From assembly GCF_000712975.1 (NCBI RefSeq), contig NZ_JHQL01000002.1, positions 558,001 through 622,000 of the forward strand: DNA of 64,000 bases. Direction: 5' to 3'. Of this stretch, positions 1 through 8,846 are shown piece after piece; the stretch's first letter is position 1; each line of letters begins with the position of its first letter. The notes under the pieces are model-generated. The model was given only the letters and a program-made list of their open reading frames with translations, searched no databases and had not been told where the DNA came from. The stretch comes from Vreelandella neptunia (GTDB lineage Bacteria; Pseudomonadota; Gammaproteobacteria; Pseudomonadales; Halomonadaceae). A program made the translations under genes and the position numbers.

Positions 1-1
1 T

Positions 2-292
2 AAGTGGTGTTATTTAAACGATTGGCCAGCGCTTGCGGCCGAAAAAGGCGAGTCATTACACATGGCGTGGTTAGAAAAACCTCACTGGCTGGCGCCACCC
101 CAACAGGCAGCTTTTCAGCCAGCCAACGAGGAAATGGCCATGGTAATGCCGCTGATTGAACGCTACGGGCCACAGCAGGTGATGCTCTACGACTCGGAGG
201 CAGAAACAAAGAAACAGCAAATGGAGCGTCTTATCATTGTCCCCAATGACTGGCCACGCCAAGTGCCGCTACCACCCCGTGCGCGCGGTTAA
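2..292 (+). CDS. C-terminal part of an unidentified protein (5' end outside window)
   Basis: The frame is open from base 2 to the TAA at 290-292, giving at least 96 residues, and it continues off the left edge. I do not recognise the family. The visible part is soluble, with no membrane segment; it is rich in Pro and Gln and ends in a basic PPRARG tail. An internal ATG at 62 could be mistaken for a start, but the upstream codons look coding and there is no ribosome binding site before it, so I treat this as a partial gene. It converges on proB with a 28-bp gap that holds a repeated ATCTCGTTA (300-308 and 317-325) and no clear terminator. Confidence 0.55.
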   Translation, partial: KWCYLNDWPALAAEKGESLHMAWLEKPHWLAPPQQAAFQPANEEMAMVMPLIERYGPQQVMLYDSEAETKKQQMERLIIVPNDWPRQVPLPPRARG

Positions 293-320
293 ACAGCCAT
301 CTCGTTAGGCAACTATCTCG

Positions 321-1481
321 TTAAACAACCACCAAATTATCGCGATGGATCAGCTCATGAGCTTCCACGTAACCCAGGATGGCTTCAATCTGATGGCTCG
401 GCTGGCCCGCCAGCAGACGGGCTTCATCCGCGCCGTAGTTAACCAACCCTTTGGCCACGCGTGCGCCCTGCTCATCCACGCACAGCACCATATCACCGCG
501 CTTAAAGCTGCCCTGCACGTCACGTACGCCCACCGCCAACAGGCTAGAGCCTTTGCCACGCAGCACATTCACCGCCCCGGCATCCAGCACCAAGGTGCCA
601 CGCACCTGCAACTGACCTGCTAGCCAGCGCTTACGAGCAGCAATGGGCGCTTGGTCTGGGCGCAACAGGGTGCCCAACGCTTCACCTGCCATGATGCGGG
701 AAATAACCTCCGGCTGACGGCCACTCGCGATCACCGTGACCGCGCCAGAGCGGGCAGCCAGCTGTGCAGCACGGATTTTGGTGCTCATGCCACCGCGCCC
801 CAAAGCACCGCCACTGCCTGCCACAGCGGCTAAGCGCGGGTCGTCGGCACGGCCTTCAGCAATCATCTGAGCATTGGGATCGTGACGAGGGTCAGCGTCA
901 AACAGCCCTTCCTGATCGGTGAGCAGCAGCAGCGCATCGGCTTCTAACAGGTTAGCCACCAGTGCGCCAAGCGTATCGTTATCGCCAAAGCGAATCTCGT
1001 CGGTGACCACGGTATCGTTTTCGTTAATCACCGGCACCACGCGCATCTCAACCAAGGTACGCAGCGCCGACAATGCGTTGAGATAGCGCTTTCGGTTAGA
1101 AAGGTCATCGTGAGTAAGCAGAATCTGAGCCGTTAACATACCGTGGCGAGCAAAATGCTGCTCATAGCACTGGGTAAGGCCGTTCTGGCCTACCGCCGCG
1201 GCCGCCTGAAGCTCATGAACGGCACTAGGGCGCGCCTGCCATCCTAGGCGCACCATGCCCGCGGCTACTGCGCCAGAAGAGACCAGCACGACCTCTTTGC
1301 CCTGCTGATGCAGCGTGGCAATCTGGTCAACCCAGCCGCCAATGGCCGCCTCATCCAAACCACGACCATCGTTGGTGAGCAGCGCGCTACCAATTTTCAC
1401 CACCACCCGACGGGCTCCGCTTAACGCCTCACGGCCGGGCAACTGCTCATTGCTTTCCACGTCGCGACTCTCCCAAGCCAT
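321..1481 (-). CDS. proB: Glutamate 5-kinase (proline biosynthesis)
   Basis: Phosphorylates glutamate to glutamyl 5-phosphate, the first and feedback-controlled step of proline synthesis, in the cytoplasm. The N-terminal amino-acid-kinase domain begins with [14 protein letters not shown] and carries SSGAVAAGM and NENDTV motifs; the last ~90 residues fit the PUA domain found in bacterial ProB. The start is uncertain: ATG at 1481 (386 residues) or ATG at 1526 (401 residues, 16 bp after the obgE stop). Neither has a good Shine-Dalgarno; I prefer 1481 because the extra 15 residues look non-conserved and the length fits the family better. It lies directly downstream of obgE, a common gammaproteobacterial arrangement, and is probably cotranscribed with it. 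Proline is also a compatible solute, so the gene may matter in a halophile (inference). Confidence 0.93.
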   Translation of the reverse strand: MAWESRDVESNEQLPGREALSGARRVVVKIGSALLTNDGRGLDEAAIGGWVDQIATLHQQGKEVVLVSSGAVAAGMVRLGWQARPSAVHELQAAAAVGQNGLTQCYEQHFARHGMLTAQILLTHDDLSNRKRYLNALSALRTLVEMRVVPVINENDTVVTDEIRFGDNDTLGALVANLLEADALLLLTDQEGLFDADPRHDPNAQMIAEGRADDPRLAAVAGSGGALGRGGMSTKIRAAQLAARSGAVTVIASGRQPEVISRIMAGEALGTLLRPDQAPIAARKRWLAGQLQVRGTLVLDAGAVNVLRGKGSSLLAVGVRDVQGSFKRGDMVLCVDEQGARVAKGLVNYGADEARLLAGQPSHQIEAILGYVEAHELIHRDNLVVV

Positions 1482-1542
1482 CCCGCTCACGCGATTAAAT
1501 CCGTCAACCCTGCTGACGCTCCCCATTCGGCCGACGGATCGG

Positions 1543-2763
<1,221 letters not shown>

Positions 2764-2814
2764 CTAACTGCAATATCTCACCCGTTAGTAACGGGCAAAA
2801 GGGATCGAAAAGAC

Positions 2815-2838
2815 AAAAAAGCCCCGCCATGGCGGGGC
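2815..2838 (-). terminator. Rho-independent terminator after rplU-rpmA
   Basis: A GCCCCGCC / GGCGGGGC hairpin at 2821-2838 is followed on the minus strand by TTTTTT (2820-2815). It sits 40 bp past the rpmA stop and before obgE, so it should end most ribosomal-protein transcripts and lower read-through into obgE. A shorter T run on the plus side makes it weakly bidirectional. Confidence 0.9.
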
Positions 2839-2877
2839 TTTTATTTCGTCATCTTCGTCCTGCGCAACAAGTGTTGC

Positions 2878-3135
2878 TTAGGCAGAAACGATGCTAACGA
2901 ATTTACGGTTGTTCGGACCTTTGGTCTCGAACTTCACGAAGCCGTCGTTCAAAGCGAACAGCGTGTGATCACGGCCTAAGCCAACGCCAGTGCCAGCATG
3001 AAAACGTGTGCCACGCTGACGAACGATGATGTTACCCGCAGTTGCCGCTTGGCCACCAAAGAGTTTCACACCTAAGCGTTTGGACTCGGAATCGCGACCG
3101 TTACGCGTGGAGCCGGCTGCCTTTTTATGTGCCAT
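2878..3135 (-). CDS. rpmA: 50S ribosomal protein L27
   Basis: Large-subunit protein whose N-terminus reaches the peptidyl transferase centre. The 85-residue sequence starts [16 protein letters not shown] and contains [17 protein letters not shown], both hallmark L27 segments, and has the usual full length. There is no N-terminal extension of the kind cleaved in Firmicutes. It follows rplU by 30 bp with a good Shine-Dalgarno (AGGAGGA) and is cotranscribed with it. Confidence 0.99.
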   Translation of the reverse strand: MAHKKAAGSTRNGRDSESKRLGVKLFGGQAATAGNIIVRQRGTRFHAGTGVGLGRDHTLFALNDGFVKFETKGPNNRKFVSIVSA

Positions 3136-3165
3136 TGCAAAATCCTCCTAAAGGAAATCAGCTGC

Positions 3166-3477
3166 TTACGCAGAAATTCCAGTAATTTTGACTTCAGTGA
3201 ACCACTGACGGTGGCCCTGACGCTTCATATGGTGCTTCCGGCGACGGAACTTGATGATCGTTACTTTATCGCCACGGCCGTGGGAAACGATTTCAGCAGA
3301 CACTTTAGCGCCGCTTACTAAAGGCGCGCCAACGTTGACGTCATCGCCGTCTGCAACCAGCAGCACTTCATCAAACTCAATCGTTTCGCCGGTAGCGACT
3401 TCGATTTTTTCGAGCTTGAGGGTTTGACCTTCTTGAACGCGGTACTGTTTGCCACCGCTTTTAATAACTGCGTACAT
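3166..3477 (-). CDS. rplU: 50S ribosomal protein L21
   Basis: Large-subunit protein that contacts 23S rRNA. At 103 residues it has the standard length, starts [14 protein letters not shown] and carries the basic [16 protein letters not shown] rRNA-binding segment and the C-terminal VKITGI. It is first in the rplU-rpmA unit and is preceded by the promoter at 3616-3644. The upstream region is shared with the divergent ispB, as in many gammaproteobacteria. Confidence 0.99.
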   Translation of the reverse strand: MYAVIKSGGKQYRVQEGQTLKLEKIEVATGETIEFDEVLLVADGDDVNVGAPLVSGAKVSAEIVSHGRGDKVTIIKFRRRKHHMKRQGHRQWFTEVKITGISA

Positions 3478-3615
3478 GTCGCTCTCCGGACTTGTCGTTA
3501 ATGCCGGTTACGCCCCGCGTAACCAACGCTCATCGCCTTCCGCTCTTATCGACCTGCTGCGAGTGGCGCCCCTTTTGGCAGCCATCTGACAGGGAGCATG
3601 ATGAGTGGGTCGCGA

Positions 3616-3663
3616 ATTATAGCGACTATCACTGCTTATCACAAGACTATAGGGCATTGTCAA
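3616..3663 (-). promoter_or_regulatory. Promoter(s) of rplU-rpmA
   Basis: On the minus strand TTGTGA (3644-3639) and a perfect TATAAT (3621-3616) are 17 bp apart and are followed by a GC-rich discriminator (TCGCGACCC), as expected for a stringently controlled ribosomal promoter. A second possible promoter just upstream pairs TTGACA (3663-3658) with GATAAG (3640-3635), also 17 bp apart. Confidence 0.75.
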
Positions 3664-3761
3664 TCATACACCGCGCCACGAACGCCTATCGCTACCTTGA
3701 CGCCTCACAGGCAGCCCCATAGCATGGCCCCAACTACCCCACCCCGCGATGAACGGAACCC

Positions 3762-4766
3762 ATGACAGCCAACGTCTCTCAAACCCCGCCTGCCAGCCCA
3801 ACGCCTTCACCGCTGCACGCCGTGGTGGCCGATGACTTTGACGCCGTAAACCGCACCATTGTTGCGCAGTTGAATTCCAAGGTGCCGCTGGTAGAAACCA
3901 TCGGCCAATATATTATTGAAAGCGGCGGCAAGCGCCTGCGTCCTTTGCTCGTGCTGCTAGCGGCCCGATCACTGGGCTATCAGGGCGACAAACACATCAC
4001 CCTCGCCACGCTGATCGAATTTATGCACACCTCGACGTTGCTGCACGACGACGTGGTCGATGAGTCGCACATGCGGCGTGGCAAAAAAACCGCCAACGAT
4101 GCCTGGGGTAACGCACCATCCGTACTGGTGGGTGACTTCCTCTATTCGCGCTCATTCCAAATGATGGTGGACGTAGGATCAATGCGCATTATGGCAATTC
4201 TGTCCGGCGCAACCTGCGTGATTGCCGAAGGCGAAGTACTGCAGCTCACCAATATCGGTAACCCGAGCATTTCTGAAGCGGATTACTTTGAAACCATTCA
4301 AGGTAAAACAGCGATGCTGTTTGAAGCCGCCTCCCACAGCGGTGCCGTGCTGGCCGATGCCACCCCTGAGCAAGAGCGCGCCCTGCAGTATTACGGCCGC
4401 TATTTAGGCCTCGCCTTCCAGCTCATCGATGACCTGCTGGACTACCAAGGCGATGCCGAGGCCATGGGCAAAAATGTCGGCGACGACCTGGCAGAAGGCA
4501 AACCGACATTACCACTGATACATGCCATGGAACGCGGCACGCCTGAACAAGCCAAGTTAATCCGCCAAGTGATTCGCAAAGGCGGGCTGGAACAGCTCGA
4601 CGACGTGCTTGAGATCATCAACGCCACCGGCGCGCTGGAGTACACCCGCGCACGAGCCGTTGAGATGGCCGATAAAGCCCTGGCCGAACTAGATGCCCTA
4701 CCGCCCAGCCCCTACCGCGATAGCATGGCGAATATCGCCCGGTTAGCGGTTGATCGCAAAGCATAA
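3762..4766 (+). CDS. ispB: Octaprenyl-diphosphate synthase type (polyprenyl synthase)
   Basis: Elongates farnesyl diphosphate with isopentenyl diphosphate to the side chain of ubiquinone. Residues 96-100 (DDVVD) and 223-227 (DDLLD) are the two aspartate-rich Mg2+-binding motifs of trans-prenyltransferases, and GGKRLRP (~55-61) is the conserved substrate-binding stretch. The 334-residue length is near E. coli IspB with a short Pro-rich N-terminal extension. It is divergent from rplU, the usual gammaproteobacterial context. Chain length (C40 or C45) cannot be read from the sequence; Halomonas is generally reported to make ubiquinone-9, so a nonaprenyl product is possible. Confidence 0.93.
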   Translation: MTANVSQTPPASPTPSPLHAVVADDFDAVNRTIVAQLNSKVPLVETIGQYIIESGGKRLRPLLVLLAARSLGYQGDKHITLATLIEFMHTSTLLHDDVVDESHMRRGKKTANDAWGNAPSVLVGDFLYSRSFQMMVDVGSMRIMAILSGATCVIAEGEVLQLTNIGNPSISEADYFETIQGKTAMLFEAASHSGAVLADATPEQERALQYYGRYLGLAFQLIDDLLDYQGDAEAMGKNVGDDLAEGKPTLPLIHAMERGTPEQAKLIRQVIRKGGLEQLDDVLEIINATGALEYTRARAVEMADKALAELDALPPSPYRDSMANIARLAVDRKA

Positions 4767-4805
4767 AGTCAGCACTACAAAGCAATGCAGCGCGTAAAAA
4801 GAGAC

Positions 4806-4834
4806 TTGAAAAAAACCCTTCGCCTGCGTATGAT
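4806..4834 (+). promoter_or_regulatory. Promoter of the tRNA-Pro gene
   Basis: TTGAAA (4806-4811) and TATGAT (4829-4834) are separated by exactly 17 bp and are followed by TCGCTCCG, a GC-rich discriminator typical of stable-RNA promoters. The expected start near 4842 leaves a leader of about 50 nt before the mature tRNA. Confidence 0.7.
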
Positions 4835-4892
4835 TCGCTCCGTTGTTAAGCACTGCTCGGCACGTTTTTAACGGCACTGTTTCAACAACCTT

Positions 4893-4969
4893 CGGAATAT
4901 AGCTCAGCTTGGTAGAGCGCTGCCTTCGGGAGGCAGAGGTCGTAGGTTCGAATCCTGCTATTCCGACCA
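4893..4969 (+). tRNA. tRNA-Pro (anticodon CGG)
   Basis: A 77-nt cloverleaf with the CCA end encoded. The acceptor stem pairs CGGAATA (4893-4899) with TATTCCG (4959-4965), followed by ACCA. The anticodon stem CTGCC/GGCAG encloses the loop TTCGGGA, giving anticodon CGG and reading CCG codons. GGTTCGAATCC forms the T arm. It has its own promoter and a terminator just downstream. Confidence 0.97.
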
Positions 4970-4980
4970 AGAACACTATC

Positions 4981-5020
4981 AAAAACGGCCACTTAGCTAA
5001 TACAGCTAGTGGCCGTTTTT
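4981..5020 (+). terminator. Terminator downstream of tRNA-Pro
   Basis: AAAAACGGCCACT...TAGC pairs with GCTAGTGGCCGTTTTT to form a long hairpin with one bulged T and a T run, 12 nt after the tRNA 3' end. Confidence 0.85.
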
Positions 5021-5132
5021 GGTTGTGCTTTTTCTAGTTGACACGCCTAAGTGACAAATAGGCTCCAAACGGCCAAACACGCGTGATTTTCTTGACCGCC
5101 ACCAGCTTAGCCTCGTTTTTAAGTATTGCTAT

Positions 5133-5161
5133 TTGCAATTGATAAAGAGACTCGTTTAAAT
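5133..5161 (+). promoter_or_regulatory. Putative promoter of the FhuD-like gene
   Basis: TTGCAA (5133-5138) and TTAAAT (5156-5161) are 17 bp apart, 29 bp before the ATG at 5190. The AT-rich DNA here has only partial likeness to a Fur box, so iron control is not shown. Confidence 0.45.
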
Positions 5162-5189
5162 AGCGCACTTACTGCCAGGTTTGGATCCT

Positions 5190-6080
5190 ATGTGCCGTTT
5201 TCCCCTACGACATACCCTACACAGCGCTGTACTTGTTGTGGGCTTACTGTTATCGGCTGTTAGCCATGCTCAGTGGGCAACCGTTGACTGGACCATTGCA
5301 GAAACATTACTGGCAATAGATGCCCCTGTCAGCAGCGTTGCCCAGCACAGCGATTACCACACCTGGGTCAGCGAGCCTCGGATACCCAGTAGCGCCACTG
5401 ACATGGGGTTACGTTCCCAGCCTAACCTGGAACTACTAGCACAAGCGCCTCCGAAACAGATACTGATATCTCCTATGTTTGCCGGATTAAGACCCCGACT
5501 AGAGCGAATTGCGCCTGTCAGCACCTTTTCGCTCTATTCGCCGGAGACCGATACGTGGCAGGAGATGCAAACACTGACGCGCCAGCTGGGTGAACTAACC
5601 GACCGTGACGCCCAGGCAGAAAGGCTGATCAACAACACTCGGGCTCTAATGACTGAATTGCGAGGCCAGCTTCCCGAGAGCGCACCATTACTCCTAGTGC
5701 AGTTTATGGATGCCCGCCATGTCCGAGTGTTTGGGGAAAGCAGCCTCTACAACGCTGTCCTAGAGCAACTAGCACTGCCTAACGCCTGGGATCAGCCGAC
5801 CAACGCCTGGGGCTTTTCGTTAGTCGGGATTGAAGCCCTAGCCCGCTACCCAGAGGCAACGCTTGCCATCATCGAACCGCTTCCTGAAGGCGTTGCGTCA
5901 CAGCTCGAAAGCAGCGGTTTATGGCAGCATTTACCCAGTGTAAAGAACGCCCAGCTATTGCACCTACCGCCGGTCTGGAGCTTTGGAGCACTCCCTTCTG
6001 CCCAGCGCTTTGCTCGGGAACTGTCCGCTGCCCTTGTGACACGTGACACAACTCAAATAACTGATTTAATTGTTAACTAA
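5190..6080 (+). CDS. FhuD/BtuF-like iron-chelate ABC substrate-binding protein
   Basis: Periplasmic binding protein of the helical-backbone (cluster A, FhuD/FepB/BtuF) type that would deliver a ferric siderophore or similar chelate to an ABC importer. Residues 1-28 form a signal peptide ending in SHAQ; the mature part has the typical opening (VDWTIAETLLAIDAPVSSVAQHSDYHTWV), then PNLELLAQAPPKQILISPMF and a long central helix. Start chosen at ATG 5190; a TTG at 5181 is an alternative. Odd: no permease or ATPase gene is adjacent, so it must work with a remote transporter or be an orphan. The next gene, comM, is unrelated. The exact ligand cannot be inferred. Confidence 0.8.
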   Translation: MCRFPLRHTLHSAVLVVGLLLSAVSHAQWATVDWTIAETLLAIDAPVSSVAQHSDYHTWVSEPRIPSSATDMGLRSQPNLELLAQAPPKQILISPMFAGLRPRLERIAPVSTFSLYSPETDTWQEMQTLTRQLGELTDRDAQAERLINNTRALMTELRGQLPESAPLLLVQFMDARHVRVFGESSLYNAVLEQLALPNAWDQPTNAWGFSLVGIEALARYPEATLAIIEPLPEGVASQLESSGLWQHLPSVKNAQLLHLPPVWSFGALPSAQRFARELSAALVTRDTTQITDLIVN

Positions 6081-6166
6081 GGTTGTCTTTCAGGGTGCAC
6101 GCTATTTTTAAACGTTCCAGTTAACGTAGGGTTACGTCAGGAATTTAAAACTAGCGAGGGAGCGCC

Positions 6167-7675
6167 ATGACACTAGCCATTGTGGCCACACGCGCCGGCG
6201 TGGGGCTGGAAGCACCCGCCGTGCATGTTGAGGTCCATTTAGCTAATGGGTTGCCTGGGCTAACACTGGTGGGTCTGCCAGAAACCGCCGTCAAAGAGAG
6301 CCGCGAGCGGGTGCGCAGCGCGCTCATCAATGCTGGGTTTGATTTCCCCAACACCAAACGTATTACCCTCAACCTTGCACCCGCCGATCTGCCCAAAGAG
6401 GGCGGTCGTTTTGATTTACCGATAGCGCTCGGCATTCTGGCCGCCTCCGGCCAAATCCCAGTGGATGCGCTAGAAGGCATGGAGTGCGCTGGTGAACTGG
6501 CGCTGGATGGCAAACTACGCGCCGTGCCTGGCGTACTGCCTTTTGCACTTGCCACACGGCGCGCCAATAAAGTACTGATTATTCCCCGCGCTTGCGCTGA
6601 TGAAGCTGCTCTAGCGGGTGATTTGCCCGTTCTACCAGCCGACACCCTTTGGCAGGTCGTTGCTCATTTGCTAGGGCAAGAGAAAATCCCGCCCCACCAA
6701 CTGTCTGCCTCGGTGAGATCCACGGCTCCCATGGCCGACTTAGCCGACGTGCGCGGCCAGCACCAAGCGCGCCGCGCGTTGGAAGTAGCGGCCGCTGGTG
6801 GCCATAATTTGCTGTTAGCAGGGCCACCGGGCACCGGTAAGACCATGCTCGCTAGTCGCTTACCGGGCATTCTGCCACCGCTTTCCGAAGACGATGCGCT
6901 GCAGGTGGCTGCCGTGCGTTCGGTATGTGGTCTGCCCCTGGAAGCAGACTGGGGCCAGCGGCCATTTCGCCAACCCCACCACAGCGCCAGCGCCGCCGCG
7001 TTAGTAGGAGGAGGCTCAAAGCCCAAACCTGGGGAAATCTCCCTTGCTCACCACGGCGTGCTGTTTTTAGACGAGCTGCCGGAATTTTCCCGCAACGTAT
7101 TAGAAGTTTTACGGCAGCCACTGGAAACGGGGGAAATACATTTATCTCGCGCCAGTCACGAGCGCCGTTACCCAGCACGGTTTCAGCTTGTAGCCGCCAT
7201 GAACCCCTGCCCATGCGGCCATTTGGGTGACCCACGCCAGCGCTGTCAGTGCAGCGCCAGCCAGATTCAACGCTACCAGGCACGGCTTTCTGGCCCGCTA
7301 TTAGACCGCATTGACCTGCAAGTAGAAGTGCCCGCTCTACCACCCGAACAGCTTACTGCCCAAACTCAGGGTGAACCTTCCAGTGCGGTGCGCGAGCGGG
7401 TGATGGCCGCCCGTGAGCGGCAGATGGCGCGAGGCGCACTCAACAGCCAACTAAGTGGCAAAGCCCTAGAAGCCGCCTGCGCGCTAAGCGATGAAGAGCG
7501 CATGTGGTTAGCGGAGGTACTGGAAAAACTTAAGCTCTCTGCCCGAGCTTACCATCGCGTGCTGCGGGTCGCGCTCACCCTGGCTGACCTACAAGGCGAA
7601 CCCAAGCCCAGCCAGCCGCACTTTATCGAAGCCATCGGCTATCGGCAGCTAGACAGGCTGTTAAGGGGAGCCTAG
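6167..7675 (+). CDS. comM: ComM/YifB family AAA+ (Mg-chelatase-like) protein
   Basis: AAA+ helicase-like ATPase; in Vibrio, ComM is a hexameric branch-migration helicase that aids integration of DNA during natural transformation. The N-terminal ChlI/Lon-like domain spans residues ~1-180, then Walker A GPPGTGKT (219-226), Walker B GVLFLDELPEF, and a Cys cluster (MNPCPCGHLGD...RCQC), all typical of this family. The length of 502 residues is standard. It stands alone, converging on the alpha/beta hydrolase with a 4-bp overlap of the stop regions. The family is widespread even in bacteria not known to be transformable, so its presence does not prove competence. Confidence 0.95.
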   Translation: MTLAIVATRAGVGLEAPAVHVEVHLANGLPGLTLVGLPETAVKESRERVRSALINAGFDFPNTKRITLNLAPADLPKEGGRFDLPIALGILAASGQIPVDALEGMECAGELALDGKLRAVPGVLPFALATRRANKVLIIPRACADEAALAGDLPVLPADTLWQVVAHLLGQEKIPPHQLSASVRSTAPMADLADVRGQHQARRALEVAAAGGHNLLLAGPPGTGKTMLASRLPGILPPLSEDDALQVAAVRSVCGLPLEADWGQRPFRQPHHSASAAALVGGGSKPKPGEISLAHHGVLFLDELPEFSRNVLEVLRQPLETGEIHLSRASHERRYPARFQLVAAMNPCPCGHLGDPRQRCQCSASQIQRYQARLSGPLLDRIDLQVEVPALPPEQLTAQTQGEPSSAVRERVMAARERQMARGALNSQLSGKALEAACALSDEERMWLAEVLEKLKLSARAYHRVLRVALTLADLQGEPKPSQPHFIEAIGYRQLDRLLRGA

Positions 7676-8640
7676 TGAACATTCTCGACAAAGTTATCCA
7701 AAGCATCGAACAAGACTTGTCGAATTGGCTCGGCTTCATTGACTAAGTGGTGTCGGGCTTCTGGGTGGCGGTGGATTTCGGCATTAGGAAATTTCTCTTC
7801 CAATACCGCTAGGTTCCACTCCCAGTCTACGGTTAGGTCTTGCTCACCCTGCAAAATCAGTGTGGGCAACGGATTAGGTTCCAACGCTAGCAAACGCGGC
7901 ATCCAGCGTCGCATTGCGGTGATCCACATAACACTCAACCGCTCGGGTTGCAGTGGGTCTTGATCACGCAGAAACGCGGTGAACTGTTCATCCGTTGAAT
8001 TAGGCCGATACTTACGCGGCAGCTCTTTTAGAAAGGGGCTGGCAATTAGATGAAGCCAGCTTGCCTGGCTCCAACGCCAAGGGCGCACTAAGGGTGCTAG
8101 CAGCACAATACCTGCCCAGCCTGCTGCCTCTCGGCGAGTAAGCGCGTCAGTCGCTAATATCGCCGCCCCGGTACTCTGCCCCACTCCTAACCACGGCATA
8201 GGTGCCATTCCCAGGGTTCGCAAGGTCGACTGTAAATGCACAAGACAGTGCTGATAGTCGTCAAAATCTTCAATTTCAGCCCGTGGGCCGCTGGAAAGGC
8301 CATGACCGGGAAGATCCCACAATACTACCCGCCAACCTTTGGCTAGCAGACAACCTAGCAAATGGCGATAAAGGCCTAAGTGATCAAAGTAGCCGTGAAT
8401 GACAAACGCGGTGCCAGTGGGAACAGGTGGGCTCCAGACTTGGCACCAAAGAGCAAATCGTCCAGTATCAATAAAACCTGCGTGCACTTCGCTGGTGTCG
8501 TTTAAGAGCGTTTCTAAGCCGTAGTGGCGAAAATAGTCGTGCACAGCGTCTGTTAGCGCGTCACCCGGTCTAAGCCGAGAGAGCGATGATTCGCCTGCCG
8601 CTTGCCGAAACAACCCTTCCAGGTGTTGGAAATTATGCAT
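7672..8640 (-). CDS. Alpha/beta hydrolase (serine aminopeptidase S33 / lysophospholipase-like)
   Basis: Predicted cytoplasmic serine hydrolase of 322 residues. The nucleophile elbow is G-Q-S-T-G around Ser156, an oxyanion HGY motif (FVIHGYFDHLG) lies near residue 80, WDLPGHGLSSG follows, and a late Asp (EQDLTVDWEWN) and His (ARHHLVNE) complete the triad. The lid region resembles monoglyceride lipase/lysophospholipase PldB relatives, but the substrate is not known. Start is the ATG at 8640, with GGAGAG 8 bp upstream, rather than the TTG at 8643. It is divergent from glcB. Confidence 0.85.
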   Translation of the reverse strand: MHNFQHLEGLFRQAAGESSLSRLRPGDALTDAVHDYFRHYGLETLLNDTSEVHAGFIDTGRFALWCQVWSPPVPTGTAFVIHGYFDHLGLYRHLLGCLLAKGWRVVLWDLPGHGLSSGPRAEIEDFDDYQHCLVHLQSTLRTLGMAPMPWLGVGQSTGAAILATDALTRREAAGWAGIVLLAPLVRPWRWSQASWLHLIASPFLKELPRKYRPNSTDEQFTAFLRDQDPLQPERLSVMWITAMRRWMPRLLALEPNPLPTLILQGEQDLTVDWEWNLAVLEEKFPNAEIHRHPEARHHLVNEAEPIRQVLFDALDNFVENVH

Positions 8641-8763
8641 CAACGTCTCTCCATGAACGCCACCTATCCATTGGCTGAATGACAGCGGAGACCATTGCCG
8701 CTCTCATCATTTGGTCGAGCATTTTGCTGCTTTAGGGTATAGGCTGTTTACATGCCCACGCAG

Positions 8764-8784
8764 TTGTGGAAGTATTTTCCACAA
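8764..8784. promoter_or_regulatory. Palindrome upstream of glcB (candidate operator)
   Basis: TTGTGGAA and TTCCACAA form an 8-bp inverted repeat with a 5-bp spacer. It ends just before the putative glcB -35, an activator-like position. The regulator is unknown; the half-sites also resemble DnaA boxes with one mismatch. Confidence 0.45.
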
Positions 8785-8789
8785 ATATA

Positions 8790-8818
8790 CCTTTACCCTG
8801 ACCGTGGCACGATAATAT
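8790..8818 (+). promoter_or_regulatory. Putative glcB promoter
   Basis: CTTTAC (8790-8795) and TAATAT (8813-8818) lie 17 bp apart, about 28 bp before the glcB ATG. The -35 is weak, which would fit a promoter needing an activator. Confidence 0.4.
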
Positions 8819-8846
8819 CCCACGGGCACCTTCACAGGAGAACCCC

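Noticed and set aside
1482..1526. N-terminal extension of ProB to ATG 1526
   Set aside because: The 15 extra residues look non-conserved and no ribosome site supports either start; kept only as an alternative.
4743..4982. A 79-codon minus-strand frame overlapping the tRNA-Pro gene (contains GIAGFEPTTSASRRQRSTKL)
   Set aside because: It is the antisense of the tRNA and its flanks; this type of frame is a well-known false hypothetical gene.
5115..5150. Fur box before the FhuD-like gene
   Set aside because: The AT-rich stretch (AAGTATTGCTATTTGCAATTG region) matches the 7-1-7 Fur pattern poorly compared with the site at 15325-15343.
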